Positions 52,743 through 60,803 of a DNA stretch of 64,000 nucleotides are shown one piece after another. Both the position numbers and the translations under genes were made by a program. The DNA comes from DAOTUB01 sp034437455 (lineage in GTDB: Bacteria > Chloroflexota > Anaerolineae > B4-G1). Under the pieces are notes generated by a model. The model had not been told where the DNA came from, did no database searches, and saw only the letters and a program-made list of their open reading frames with translations. How positions within the stretch are numbered: position 1 is the stretch's first letter; every line of letters begins with the position of its first letter. The DNA is taken from assembly GCA_034437455.1 (NCBI GenBank), contig DAOTUB010000073.1:1-64000 (forward strand), written 5' to 3'.

Positions 52743-53797
52743 TTTGAACGGTTCACCTTTTCGCGCCAATCATCCAATAGATCGCGCATCGTCTGCTCGA
52801 AAGGAATCTGCGGTTCCCAACCGGTCTGTGCCCGAAATTTGCTATCATCCGCCCACAAGATGGGCACGTCGGAAGGGCGCAAGCGGGCCGGGTCCTTGCG
52901 CACCTCGATCTCCACCGGACTCAACGACAGGAGGATGTCGAGCATGGACTGGATAGTGCGCGTGGCCCCGCTGCCGATGTTGTACACCTCGCCGGGCACA
53001 CCTTTTTCCAGCGCCAGCCAATAGCCGCGCACGACGTCGCGCACGTCCACCCAATCCCGCTTGGTCGTCAGGTCGCCGACGTACAGCACCGGCGGCGACA
53101 CTTCCGCCTCGATCTCGGCGATCTGCCGGGCAAAGCTGGAACAGGAAAGCACCGGCCCGTGGCGCGGCCCCGTGTGATTAAAGCCCCGCGTGACCACCGT
53201 TCTCAGCCCGTAGCTCTGGTGATATTGGTACGCCAGCAACTCCTGGGCCACCTTGCTCACCGCGTAGGGCGAGAGGGGGCGGAAGGGATTGCTCTCTTTG
53301 ATGGGCACTTCGTCGGGATGGACCAGACCGTACTCTTCGCTGGAACCAGCAATTTGGATCAGGGGATCGATGCCGACCGCGCGGATGGCCTCGAACAGGT
53401 GGATCTGCCCGACGGTGTTGATGTGGAAAGTCTCGGCCGGCGCGCTCCACGATGTGGGCACAAAGCTCTGAGCCGCCAGATGAAAGATGCGGTCGGGCTT
53501 TATCGTTTCGATCAGAGTCTTCATCTGGTACGGGTCGGCCATGTCCCCTTGCAGCAGGTTGACGCCATCAGGGTCAACTATTGCGCGCAACTCCGCCTCA
53601 CTGCTGACCAGAGCGTCCACGCCCCGCAGGTTCAAACGGCCCTGGCGGGCCAGGTCAGACAGATTATCGAGCCGACTGCGCCAACGACAGGCACCGTAGA
53701 CTTCGACGTCGCCGGATGAAAAATCCGCCCGCTCCAAAAGATACTCAGCCAGATGGCTGCCAGCAAAACCGGTGATGCCAGTGATGAGAACTTTCAT
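52739..53797 (-). CDS. NAD-dependent epimerase/dehydratase, GDP-deoxyhexose reductase-like
   Basis: 352 residues from ATG 53797 (GGAGGATGT upstream); a GTG or ATG upstream would add four residues and overlap ilvD. Rossmann ITGITGFAGSHLAEYLLE, GSSEEYGLVHPDEVP and SPYAVSKVAQELLAYQYH (Tyr-x3-Lys). Belongs to the Gmd/Rmd group; the GSSEEYG motif favours an Rmd-like 4-reductase over a dehydratase. Longer N-terminal region (WRSRLDNLSDLARQGRL) than the relative at 55503. Exact substrate open. Confidence 0.88.
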   Translation of the reverse strand: MKVLITGITGFAGSHLAEYLLERADFSSGDVEVYGACRWRSRLDNLSDLARQGRLNLRGVDALVSSEAELRAIVDPDGVNLLQGDMADPYQMKTLIETIKPDRIFHLAAQSFVPTSWSAPAETFHINTVGQIHLFEAIRAVGIDPLIQIAGSSEEYGLVHPDEVPIKESNPFRPLSPYAVSKVAQELLAYQYHQSYGLRTVVTRGFNHTGPRHGPVLSCSSFARQIAEIEAEVSPPVLYVGDLTTKRDWVDVRDVVRGYWLALEKGVPGEVYNIGSGATRTIQSMLDILLSLSPVEIEVRKDPARLRPSDVPILWADDSKFRAQTGWEPQIPFEQTMRDLLDDWREKVNRSK

Positions 53798-53808
53798 ACA
53801 TCCTCCCA

Positions 53809-55473
53809 TTATTCAGGTGGCTCGAGCACCGCGCCGTGAGCCGCGCTCGTGACCAACCGCTCATAGCGCGCCAGCCATCCCCGCTTGAACTTGGGTTTGG
53901 GCCGCTTCCACGCCGCTTGGCGCTCTTCGAGTTCCGCTTCATCAACGAGTAGATCGACCGTCCGGGCAGGCAGGTCAACCTTGATCGGGTCTCTATCCTG
54001 CACCAGTGCGATGGGGCCGCCCTCCGCTGCCTCTGGGGAGACGTGGCCGATGCTGAGATTGCGCGTGCCGCCAGAAAAGCGCCCGTCAGTCACGATCGCG
54101 ATTTTGTTGCCCAGCCCGCACCCGGCCACGGCTGCCGTCAGCGCCAACGACTCGCGCATTCCGGGGCCGCCCCGGGGGCCTTCGTACCGCACGATCAGGA
54201 TGTCTTTCTCGACGACCTTGCCCTCGCGCAGATAGGCCATCGCCGCGTCTTCGTTTTCGAATACGCGGGCAGTCCCAGTAAATTGCATCATCTCGGATAA
54301 GACCGCCCCTTGCTTGACCACCGCGCCATCGGGGGCCAGCGAGCCTTTCAGCACGGCGATGCCGCCTTCCTTCGCGATGGGGTCCTCGATGGTGTGGATG
54401 ATGCCAGGGTCGCCAGTTGGCGTGGCCTCGACGATCTCGCCGACCGTCTGGCCGCCGACGTTCAGACAATCCCGGTTCAACAACGCTCCCAGATTCTTGA
54501 GCACCGCCGGGATGCCGCCTGCCCACTCCAGGTCCTCCATCATCAGATCGCCGCCCGGTCGCAGCGAGGTAAGCTGCGGCGTCTCGCGGCTCAGGCGGTC
54601 GAAATCGTCGAGCGTGATGTCCACCTCGGCGGCGTGCGCGATGGCCGGGATGTGCAGCGTGGTGTTCGTCGATCCGCCCAGCGCCATGTCCACGCGGATC
54701 GCGTTCTCCAGCGATTCCCTGGTGACGATCTGGCGGCTGGTGACTCCGGCGCGCACGAGTTCCATCACGCGCTCCCCTGCTTGCTGGGCCAGGCGCGCTT
54801 TCTTCGCCGTACCGGCCAGCCCTGCACCCGACCCCGGCAGACTCATCCCCATCGCCTCGGTCAGGCAGGCCATCGTGTTGGCCGTGTAGAGTCCCTGGCA
54901 GGAGCCCTCGCCAGGGCAGGCCTCGATCTCGAGTTCGAGCGCCTCTTCTTCGCTCAGCCGGCCGGCCTGGCACAGGCCAACCGCCTCGAAGGTATCGCGC
55001 ACCAGCGACAGCTTGCGTCCCTGATGATGGCCCGAAAGCATCGGCCCGGCGGTCACGGCAATCGAGGGGATGTCCAACCGGCAGGCGGCCATCAGCATCC
55101 CCGGCGTGATCTTGTCGCAGTTGGTGAGCAACACCAGCCCGTCGAGCTGGTGCGCCTGCACGATCGATTCGATCATGTCTGCGATCAGCTCGCGTGAGGG
55201 GAGAGAATAGTGCATGCCGGAATGGCCCATGGCGACGCCGTCGCAGATGCCAGGCACAGAAAACAGAAACGGCGCGCCGCCGCCCGCGGCCACTCCCCAC
55301 TCGATCTTTCGCTCCAGGCCCCGCATGCCGATGTGGCCCGGCACGAGGTCTGTAAAGCTCGAACAGATGCCGATGAAAGGCTTATCCATCTGCTCAGGCG
55401 TAATCCCTGTCGCGTAGAGCAGCGCGCGGTTGGGCATACGTTCGAGGCCCTGCTTGACTTGATCGCTACGCAT
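53809..55473 (-). CDS. ilvD: dihydroxy-acid dehydratase
   Basis: 554 residues. Full-length IlvD/Edd family: GICSSFTDLVPGHIGM, LLTNCDKITPGMLMAACRLD, EACPGEGSCQGLYTANTM (cluster Cys), and DGRFSGGTRNLSIGHVSPEA. Makes 2-keto acids for valine, isoleucine and CoA synthesis, or acts on sugar acids in some relatives. A housekeeping gene lodged inside a sugar-nucleotide cluster. Start ATG 55473 after AAGGAGAGCGACCA. Other sugar-acid dehydratases cannot be excluded by eye. Confidence 0.93.
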   Translation of the reverse strand: MRSDQVKQGLERMPNRALLYATGITPEQMDKPFIGICSSFTDLVPGHIGMRGLERKIEWGVAAGGGAPFLFSVPGICDGVAMGHSGMHYSLPSRELIADMIESIVQAHQLDGLVLLTNCDKITPGMLMAACRLDIPSIAVTAGPMLSGHHQGRKLSLVRDTFEAVGLCQAGRLSEEEALELEIEACPGEGSCQGLYTANTMACLTEAMGMSLPGSGAGLAGTAKKARLAQQAGERVMELVRAGVTSRQIVTRESLENAIRVDMALGGSTNTTLHIPAIAHAAEVDITLDDFDRLSRETPQLTSLRPGGDLMMEDLEWAGGIPAVLKNLGALLNRDCLNVGGQTVGEIVEATPTGDPGIIHTIEDPIAKEGGIAVLKGSLAPDGAVVKQGAVLSEMMQFTGTARVFENEDAAMAYLREGKVVEKDILIVRYEGPRGGPGMRESLALTAAVAGCGLGNKIAIVTDGRFSGGTRNLSIGHVSPEAAEGGPIALVQDRDPIKVDLPARTVDLLVDEAELEERQAAWKRPKPKFKRGWLARYERLVTSAAHGAVLEPPE

Positions 55474-55485
55474 TGGTCGCTCTCC

Positions 55486-55513
55486 TTCTTACTTCCTACT
55501 CCTTACTCCCGCC
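55486..55513. repeat. TTCCTAC-type heptads at a gene junction
   Basis: TTCTTAC, TTCCTAC, TCCTTAC, TCCCGCC in 7-nt register. They fill the spacer between the rmd-like gene and ilvD and include the rmd stop codon (55503-55505). Confidence 0.65.
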
Positions 55514-56462
55514 TTTTTACCTGTCCCCGCCAATAGTCCAGCGTATCTCGCAACGTTTGCTCGAACGGGATCTGAGGCTCCCAACCTGTGCGGCGGCGGA
55601 ATTTTTCTGCGCTACCATAGGCGACCGGCACGTCCACAGGTCGGTAGCGGGCCGGGTCTCTTTCGACGTGAATCTCTGTCTGAGAATAACTCAAGAGCAT
55701 CTCCAGTAGATCGCGCACCGATTGCGGTCGTCCCGACGCCAGATTGTACACTTCCCCTGGCTCTCCCTCGGTCACCGCCAGGTGGTACGCTCGCACGATG
55801 TCCCGCACATCGCTAAAGTCGCGAGATGCATCCAGGTTGCCCACCTTCATCACTGGCTCTTGCAGGCCAGCCTCGATGCGGGCGATCTGGCTGGCAAAGG
55901 CTGGTACGACGAAGCGAGGGGATTGGCCCGGGCCGGTGTGGTTGAACGGGCGCACCCGCACGACGGGCAACCCGTAGGCCAGATGATACTGAAGTCCCAA
56001 AAAATCCTGGCCGACTTTGCTCACCGCATAGGGATTGGTAGGTCGCAGCGGGCTTTTCTCTGTTTGAGGCAACTCTTCCGGCTGGGGCGCGCCGTACTCT
56101 TCGTTCGAGCCGATCACCAGCACTCGCGCCTCATGCCCCGATCGGTACACCGCTTCCAGTAGATTCAACTGCGCGCGAATGTTGTTCTCCAGCGTGTCCC
56201 AGGGGTCGGCAAAAGAGGTGGGAACGAACGCCTGGGCGGCCAGATGGAAAATATAATCGGGCTGCACCTCGTCCACGAGCGCACGCACCCCTTCTGGATC
56301 GCGTAGGTCGGCGTACTGAAGCCGTAGACACCGCTCTGGCGGCTGTTTTTCAACCCGGTGAGGATAAACTGTCCCCACCAATCCCCAGTCTGTATGCGCC
56401 AAAAGATGGGCGCACAGGTACCCCCCGACGAACCCGCCCGCTCCAGTAATCAATGCCTTCAA
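55503..56462 (-). CDS. rmd: GDP-6-deoxy-4-keto-hexose reductase-like epimerase/dehydratase
   Basis: 319 residues. ITGAGGFVGGYLCAHLLAH (NAD loop), GSNEEYGAPQPEELPQ, NPYAVSKVGQDFLGLQYH (Tyr-x3-Lys) and FNHTGPGQSPRF resemble GDP-4-keto-6-deoxy-D-mannose reductases. With Gmd it would make GDP-D-rhamnose. Preceded by a near-consensus promoter at 56491-56519 and GAGGAGGCGATC before the start. Gene symbol is by family resemblance; GDP-6-deoxytalose or other end products are possible. Confidence 0.82.
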   Translation of the reverse strand: MKALITGAGGFVGGYLCAHLLAHTDWGLVGTVYPHRVEKQPPERCLRLQYADLRDPEGVRALVDEVQPDYIFHLAAQAFVPTSFADPWDTLENNIRAQLNLLEAVYRSGHEARVLVIGSNEEYGAPQPEELPQTEKSPLRPTNPYAVSKVGQDFLGLQYHLAYGLPVVRVRPFNHTGPGQSPRFVVPAFASQIARIEAGLQEPVMKVGNLDASRDFSDVRDIVRAYHLAVTEGEPGEVYNLASGRPQSVRDLLEMLLSYSQTEIHVERDPARYRPVDVPVAYGSAEKFRRRTGWEPQIPFEQTLRDTLDYWRGQVKRRE

Positions 56463-56490
56463 TGATCGCCTCCTCTTGTCAGCGAAGCCG

Positions 56491-56519
56491 ATTATACCGC
56501 ACTTTCTTGTCTCTGTAAA
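56491..56519 (-). promoter_or_regulatory. promoter of the deoxyhexose/ilvD operon
   Basis: Minus strand TTTACA, 17 bp, TATAAT, with GG before TATAAT (extended-like). Predicted start near 56484, 22 bp before the rmd-like start codon. Confidence 0.7.
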
Positions 56520-56570
56520 ACTTGTGCTGACCCCTCACATCGGCGTACAATTGGAACTGGCGCTCAACAG

Positions 56571-57503
56571 TTATTGGGTTGCGCCCTGAACCACATAGCC
56601 CAATGCAACCAACATACCGGTCAACAGGTGTATCTGGATCGTGGCGACATTGGCCGGGATCAGATCGCGAGGGTGGTCGTAGTGGACGCGAGCCACGCGA
56701 TAGGCTTTGATAGCTATCGGCAGCGTCAAGAGGCCCAGCAGAGCAAAAGGCGTGACTCTGCCCAACGGAATCCCTGCTGCCAACGACAAATAGACCGCCG
56801 CCAGCAGTAATCCGTAGATTGTGACGGCCCGCCGTCGACCCAGCCGCACGACCCAGTGATTCTTGCCCACGGCGGCATCTGCCGGCGCGTCTTGGAACTG
56901 GTTGATCCACAAGATCAACGAACCGAACACCAACACCGGCAGGCCGGCGATCACTGGTTCCCAACTCAAGGTCGTGGTCTGGACGACGTAGGCGCCCAGG
57001 ACCATCAGCGAGCCAACAGACGCTCCCACGAGCAGTTCTCCTACCCCGCTGCGAACCAGACGGAGCGGGGGCGCGGTGTAAAAGTAACCGCAAAAGACGC
57101 CGATGGCGCCGATCCATAACACTGCCCAACTGCGGGTGTAGGCCAGGAAGAGACCGATCAGGCTGCCGAGAACGAAAAACCCGAGTCCTTGCCAGAGAAA
57201 GGACTCGGGTTTGATAATTCCCATCTGAATGAGGCGACTCCCGCCGGTGAAGGGGTTGGCGAACTCGGTGTTGATCTCGTCGGATCCCCAGGTGTGGTCA
57301 AAATAGTCGTTCGTCATGTTGGTGCCGGCGTTGACGCAGATGGCGCCGATTAGCGTCAGCAAAAAGTACCATAGGTCGAACGCGCCAGTCCGCGTCCAGG
57401 CGATGGCAGCCCCCAGGCATACCGGCACCAGGTCGGCGGTGAAGAACGGGGCACGTAGTTTGACGATCCATAGAGGCGGCATCTTGATAGAATTGTCAGT
57501 CAT
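56571..57503 (-). CDS. UbiA-family prenyltransferase, MenA-like
   Basis: 310 residues, about eight or nine membrane helices. The two Asp-rich motifs of UbiA enzymes are present: NAGTNMTNDYFDHTWGSDEIN and NQFQDAPADAAVGKNHWVV. The GTNMTNDYxD and QFxDxxxD forms fit 1,4-dihydroxy-2-naphthoate prenyltransferase (MenA) better than UbiA. Would join a polyprenyl chain, plausibly from the synthase at 43823, to naphthoate for menaquinone. Start ATG after GAGGAAACCAA. Confidence 0.88.
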   Translation of the reverse strand: MTDNSIKMPPLWIVKLRAPFFTADLVPVCLGAAIAWTRTGAFDLWYFLLTLIGAICVNAGTNMTNDYFDHTWGSDEINTEFANPFTGGSRLIQMGIIKPESFLWQGLGFFVLGSLIGLFLAYTRSWAVLWIGAIGVFCGYFYTAPPLRLVRSGVGELLVGASVGSLMVLGAYVVQTTTLSWEPVIAGLPVLVFGSLILWINQFQDAPADAAVGKNHWVVRLGRRRAVTIYGLLLAAVYLSLAAGIPLGRVTPFALLGLLTLPIAIKAYRVARVHYDHPRDLIPANVATIQIHLLTGMLVALGYVVQGATQ

Positions 57504-57613
57504 TTGGTTTCCTCAAATACCGTCTATCAAATACCCAAAAAGAGAGGTAAATAGCTGCAAATAGACCTCAATAGCAATTACACCAAGGATGGAGGTTTTT
57601 ACAAAACCACGTA

Positions 57614-57697
57614 TCAATTCAAATGAAGAACCCCGATGATGATCTCGATGGCTCCTCCGATGGACATCAATCTATTGGTCAGTTGTTTTTCATTCAT
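57614..57697 (-). pseudogene. 27-residue truncated membrane-protein remnant
   Basis: AGAAGGAG precedes ATG 57697, giving MNEKQLTNRLMSIGGAIEII then IGVLHLN and TGA. It looks like the start of a small membrane protein whose first helix is cut short by the stop; the DNA after the stop is not obviously the rest in another frame. It could be a genuine small peptide. The surrounding 57504-57872 gap is AT-rich and holds nothing else I can support; the overlapping + strand frame at 57636 looks like chance. Confidence 0.45.
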
Positions 57698-57872
57698 GCA
57701 ATTTGACTCCTTCTCTACCGTCAGTGTGCCATCAATATTGAGCATCTACATCAACGCACGATCATTGAGAGAACAGGATTACAGAAAACAACTTTTTTAT
57801 ATTTTTATCGTAGTATTCGTTATTTCTGTACAAATCGAAATTAAGCAGCAAAAAAAGAACAACTACCTCTGC

Positions 57873-58412
57873 CTACGATTTCGATGACAAATCCACAAAT
57901 TTACGAACGATGTCTCCTATCTTGGCCGTTTTGATCAACACATCTGTCGGGAGCTTTTGAACTTGTTCGTAAAAGGCTGTCATAGTCTCAAAGAAATCGA
58001 GCATCTCTTGTAACCTTTCCCTCGCATAGGACTTGCCTTCATCGTCAGTTTCAAGATCAGCAACCGTCTCGCGCAGCGTCTCCAGGATTGGATCCAGTTC
58101 CCGACGTTTGCGCTCCTCCACAATGACCCGGAACATTTCGCCCACGTCGCTCATTGTCTCAAAGTGATCGCGCCGGTCTCCGAGCACTTGGACGACCTTG
58201 ATAATTCTCCAACTCTGCAACTCCCGCAGACCAGTACTGATGGTTGAGCGGGCCACAGATAACGTCTCGCTGATCTCCTCGGCGTTGAGTGGCTCGGGGG
58301 CGATGTAAAGCAGGGCATATATCTGGGCTACGGTCCGGTTGATGCCCCAACGCGTCCCCATTTTTCCCCAGTGGACGATGAATTTCCGAGTTCCCGATGT
58401 CAATTGAAGCAT
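57873..58412 (-). CDS. GbsR/MarR-type transcriptional regulator
   Basis: 179 residues. Winged helix: VAQIYALLYIAPEPLNAEEI followed by ETLSVARSTISTGLRELQSW and the wing VQVLGDRRDHFETMSDVGEM, the pattern of the GbsR subgroup of MarR-like regulators. C-terminal helices (about residues 100-165) for dimerisation. Its promoter is a perfect consensus with an overlapping dyad, so autoregulation is likely. Relatives control choline/betaine or membrane-stress genes; the target here is not clear. Confidence 0.87.
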   Translation of the reverse strand: MLQLTSGTRKFIVHWGKMGTRWGINRTVAQIYALLYIAPEPLNAEEISETLSVARSTISTGLRELQSWRIIKVVQVLGDRRDHFETMSDVGEMFRVIVEERKRRELDPILETLRETVADLETDDEGKSYARERLQEMLDFFETMTAFYEQVQKLPTDVLIKTAKIGDIVRKFVDLSSKS

Positions 58413-58437
58413 TTTTCTTTCCTTCGATTATTTCAGT

Positions 58438-58474
58438 TTGTACCGATTATACAACAATAAATAGATTTTGTCAA
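58438..58474 (-). promoter_or_regulatory. perfect consensus promoter and dyad operator of the GbsR-like gene
   Basis: Minus strand TTGACA (58474-58469), 17 bp, TATAAT (58451-58446), the textbook sigma70 sequence. The dyad TTGTACCGATTATACAA (58438-58454) overlaps the -10 box, with 5-bp arms TTGTA and TACAA, and is a candidate operator. The -35 box lies in the 5' part of the ISL3 fragment's open frame. Confidence 0.75.
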
Positions 58475-59335
58475 TCCTGCAAATTGACGATATGGTCTTC
58501 GTTGACAATACATACTGGATAGGCCTGCTCCACTGCGGACGCAAGACCACGAAATCGAACGGTCACGGACGGTGGATTGAATTGCGACACTTGGCGATTC
58601 TAGGTCGTCGGACGTACATCCGTTTGCGCCCGAAGCAGTACCAATGCCCCCACTGTGACGATCAGATTACCACACAAGGACTGGATTGGTACAAGACCAA
58701 AAGCCCACACACCAAAGCATATGATCACCATCTCATGCTGCAATTGGTCAACAGCACGGTAGAGGATGTCAGCCGCAAAGAAGACGTAGGCTATGATGCT
58801 GTCGAGGAAGCCATCAAGCGTTGCGTCGAGGCCAGGGTGAATTGGGATGAATTCGATGAACTAACGGTCATTGGGATCGATGAGATCGCGCTGACCAAGG
58901 AACAGAAAAATTTCATCGCCATCATCACCACTCAGCAAGCTGACGGTCGCGTAGCCGTTCTGGCTGTTTTAGCAGATCGAAAAAAGAAGACCGTCAGGCA
59001 GTTTCTAGAGACCATTCCGAAACGCTTACGGCGGGCTATGGCAACGACCTGCACAGATATGTGGGAAGGATACGTCAATGCGGTCAAGGAATTCGCTGCC
59101 GCCCATAAAGAAGTCTCCATTGAGATAGTGGTGGATCGTTACCACGTGGCCAAGGGCTACCGTGATTGTGTTGATAAGGTACGCAAGCAAGAACGCGGCC
59201 GTCTCAAAAAGACACTGCCAGAACCTGAGTACGAAGAGAGCGTCAAGGACACGATGTGGATTATCCGTAAAAACAATCAGGACTTGACCGCTGACGAACG
59301 AACAAGGCTCCGCCGCTTGTTCGAGTACTCGCCGT
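58468..59335 (+). pseudogene. truncated ISL3-family transposase
   Basis: Open frame with TTG start, about 290 native residues. ISL3 features: WIELRHLAILGRRTYIRLRP with a CPHC knuckle, then VIGIDEIALTKEQKNFIAII (first catalytic Asp), CTDMWEGYVNAVKEF (second Asp) and VVDRYHVAKGYRD. After ADERTRLRRLFEYSP the sequence changes abruptly (about 59335), so the C-terminal third with the catalytic Glu is missing. Neither inverted repeat of the IS was found. Non-functional remnant. Confidence 0.85.
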
Positions 59336-59341
59336 TTAATT

Positions 59342-59554
59342 GCCACCCTCGTGTTGGTCAATGTCACTCTGGCTCAGGGACCTGGCCCTGAGCGCTCGGG
59401 CTACAACTGGCAGGCGTCGTACTGGAACAACACGACCCTCTCTGGATCGCCGGTGCTTGTACGCAGCGAGGCCAACCTGAACCACGACTGGGGAACTGGC
59501 TCTCCCGATCCCAGCGTCAATGCCGACCGATTTTCAGCCCGCTGGATCCGGGTG
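59342..59554 (+). pseudogene. fragment of a secreted PA14-domain protein
   Basis: Translates to LVLVNVTLAQGPGPERSGYN then WQASYWNNTTLSGSPVLVRS, ending at FSARWIR. That is the end of a signal peptide and the first ~55 residues of a PA14 domain (WxASYWNN..LSGSPxLVR..NxDWGxGSP..xFSxRW). The frame is then lost at about 59554 where IS1595-like sequence begins. No start codon survives. A remnant cut at both ends by insertions. Confidence 0.8.
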
Positions 59555-59775
59555 TTTTTCGCCCTTTTCACCGGCGTTTTGGAACATTTCATCTGCTTCC
59601 ACCTCGTCATCAGGCAGTAGCTCAGTGGGTTTGTGCTCCAAAGCGAGTTGCTGGATCTGATGCCGCTGCTCAAGCAGAGTGCCATAATCCAAACCGAGTT
59701 CCTCGGCCAATTGTGGTGGGGGTGCGCTTTGTACTGCGAGAGAAGGCGGATTGGGGGAGGTTTTTCGCAAGAAAG
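59539..59775 (-). pseudogene. fragment of an IS1595-family transposase
   Basis: On the minus strand the frame reads PPQLAEELGLDYGTLLEQRH and later ELLPDDEVEADEMFQNAGEK then HPDPAG. The DEVEADEMFQNAGEKG stretch is the ISSpo3/IS1595-type catalytic core, and it breaks off at HPDPA where the PA14 remnant starts; CCGGATCCAGC is common to both, so the junction may be homologous. Only ~75 residues remain. Confidence 0.75.
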
Positions 59776-59793
59776 AGTAGACGCTTCTGCCAC

Positions 59794-60216
59794 CTACTCT
59801 GCCAATTCCTCTATCGCTGCTGTAATCTCTGCGCGGTCCAGCATCCCGACCCGCGTCAGCGTCACCTTGCCCGTACCATCCAAAAGCACGAAGGTAGGCA
59901 CGCCATGCACGCCGTAACGCGTCGCCAGCGCCCCGCCCACGTCGTCCATCACGTTCAAGCGCAACACCTGCGCCTGGCCCTCCAGCTCTCGTTCGAGCCT
60001 GTCCACGACAGGCTTGGCAAAGAAGCACGCGCTTCAGGTGTTGGAATAGAACTCGACCAGCGTGGGCGCGCCGCTTGCTGCCAGCGCGTCGAACGTCGCC
60101 GTCGAAGCCAGCTCGTCGCCCGGCGTGCGCAGAAGCAAATACCCCCCCACCATCACCCCGATCACGAGGATCACCGACCAATTTTCTCGCCAGAAACGCT
60201 TCATCATTTGCTCCAT
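59794..60216 (-). CDS. membrane-anchored thioredoxin-like protein, candidate selenoprotein (TGA at 60034-60036)
   Basis: 140 residues from ATG 60216 if the in-frame TGA is read through. ATG overlaps the methyltransferase stop (TGATG) with GAGG upstream. N-terminal helix WSVILVIGVMVGGYLLL, then a thioredoxin fold: TLVEFYSNT, TGA, SACFFAKPVVDRLEREL, and the cis-Pro loop GVHGVPTFVLLDGTG. The TGA stands exactly where the first Cys of CxxC belongs. A stem-loop at 59996-60014 fits a bacterial SECIS. The same frame continues flawlessly on both sides. The alternative, a nonsense mutation of TGC, cannot be excluded without a SelB/SelC search elsewhere in the genome. Would act as an extracytoplasmic redox protein. 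Confidence 0.75.
59996..60014 (-). promoter_or_regulatory. candidate bacterial SECIS element
   Basis: mRNA strand: AGCCTGTC, loop GTG, GACAGGCT: a perfect 8-bp stem. The stem starts 19 nt and the loop 27 nt after the TGA, and the loop begins with G. Known bacterial SECIS rules (loop 3-14 nt with a G in its first two bases, loop 16-37 nt downstream of UGA) are met. It is also coding (AKPVVDRL). Confidence 0.6.
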
Positions 60217-60803
60217 CAACCGATCGCCTCAATGATCCGCACGATCCCCATTGCGTGCTGCTCCACTCGCTGTACGTCGAACCCGGCCTGTGTCACGGTT
60301 TGCGCCGTCTCCCGGTTCAGGTGACACTCGCGGCTCCAGACGTGCCACAGCGGATGTAGAGTGTCCGTCAGCCAGGCTCCCAGCAGACCGTTGCCACGAG
60401 TGTGCTCCAGCAGCACCAATTGCCCGCCAGAGCGCAACACCCGCCGCGCTTCCACCAGCCCGCGCGCCGGGTCGGCGACGGAGCAGAACAAGAGTGAGGC
60501 CGTCACCGCGTCGAAACTCCCGTCGGCGAAAGGGAGGCGCTGAACGTCGGCCTGGGCCAACGCCACGGGGGCCTGCGTGCGACGGTGAGCCGCCCACGCC
60601 AACATCTCTTCGCTGGCGTCGCAGCCTGTCACACGGGCGTCCGATCCATAGAGCGGTAGGTTGACCCCTGTGCCGATCCCCAGTTCCAGCACGTCTCCGC
60701 TGACTCGCGGAAATGTCTGACGTCGCAGCCGCCGGAAGATCAATCGCTCCAGGGGCTGCATGCCCCAGTCGTATATGGGGGAAAGGTTATCAAAGACGCT
60801 CAT
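60216..60803 (-). CDS. class I SAM-dependent methyltransferase
   Basis: 195 residues from ATG 60803, overlapping the upstream stop (ATGA). Motif I VLELGIGTGVNLPLYG, acidic loop VTGCDASEEMLAWA, motif II LPFADGSFDAVTASLLFCSV, motif III LRSGGQLVLLEHTRG. The closing GAWLTDTLHPLWHVWSRECHLNRETAQTV resembles PmtA/UbiE-like or methylthiol-type methyltransferases that use hydrophobic or sulfur substrates. The actual substrate is unknown. Fourth distal gene in a tightly overlapping operon. Confidence 0.9.
   Translation of the reverse strand: MSVFDNLSPIYDWGMQPLERLIFRRLRRQTFPRVSGDVLELGIGTGVNLPLYGSDARVTGCDASEEMLAWAAHRRTQAPVALAQADVQRLPFADGSFDAVTASLLFCSVADPARGLVEARRVLRSGGQLVLLEHTRGNGLLGAWLTDTLHPLWHVWSRECHLNRETAQTVTQAGFDVQRVEQHAMGIVRIIEAIG

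Noticed and set aside
54086..55300. 404-aa frame on the minus strand inside ilvD
   Set aside because: Out-of-frame reading of ilvD with the Arg-rich composition of a shadow.
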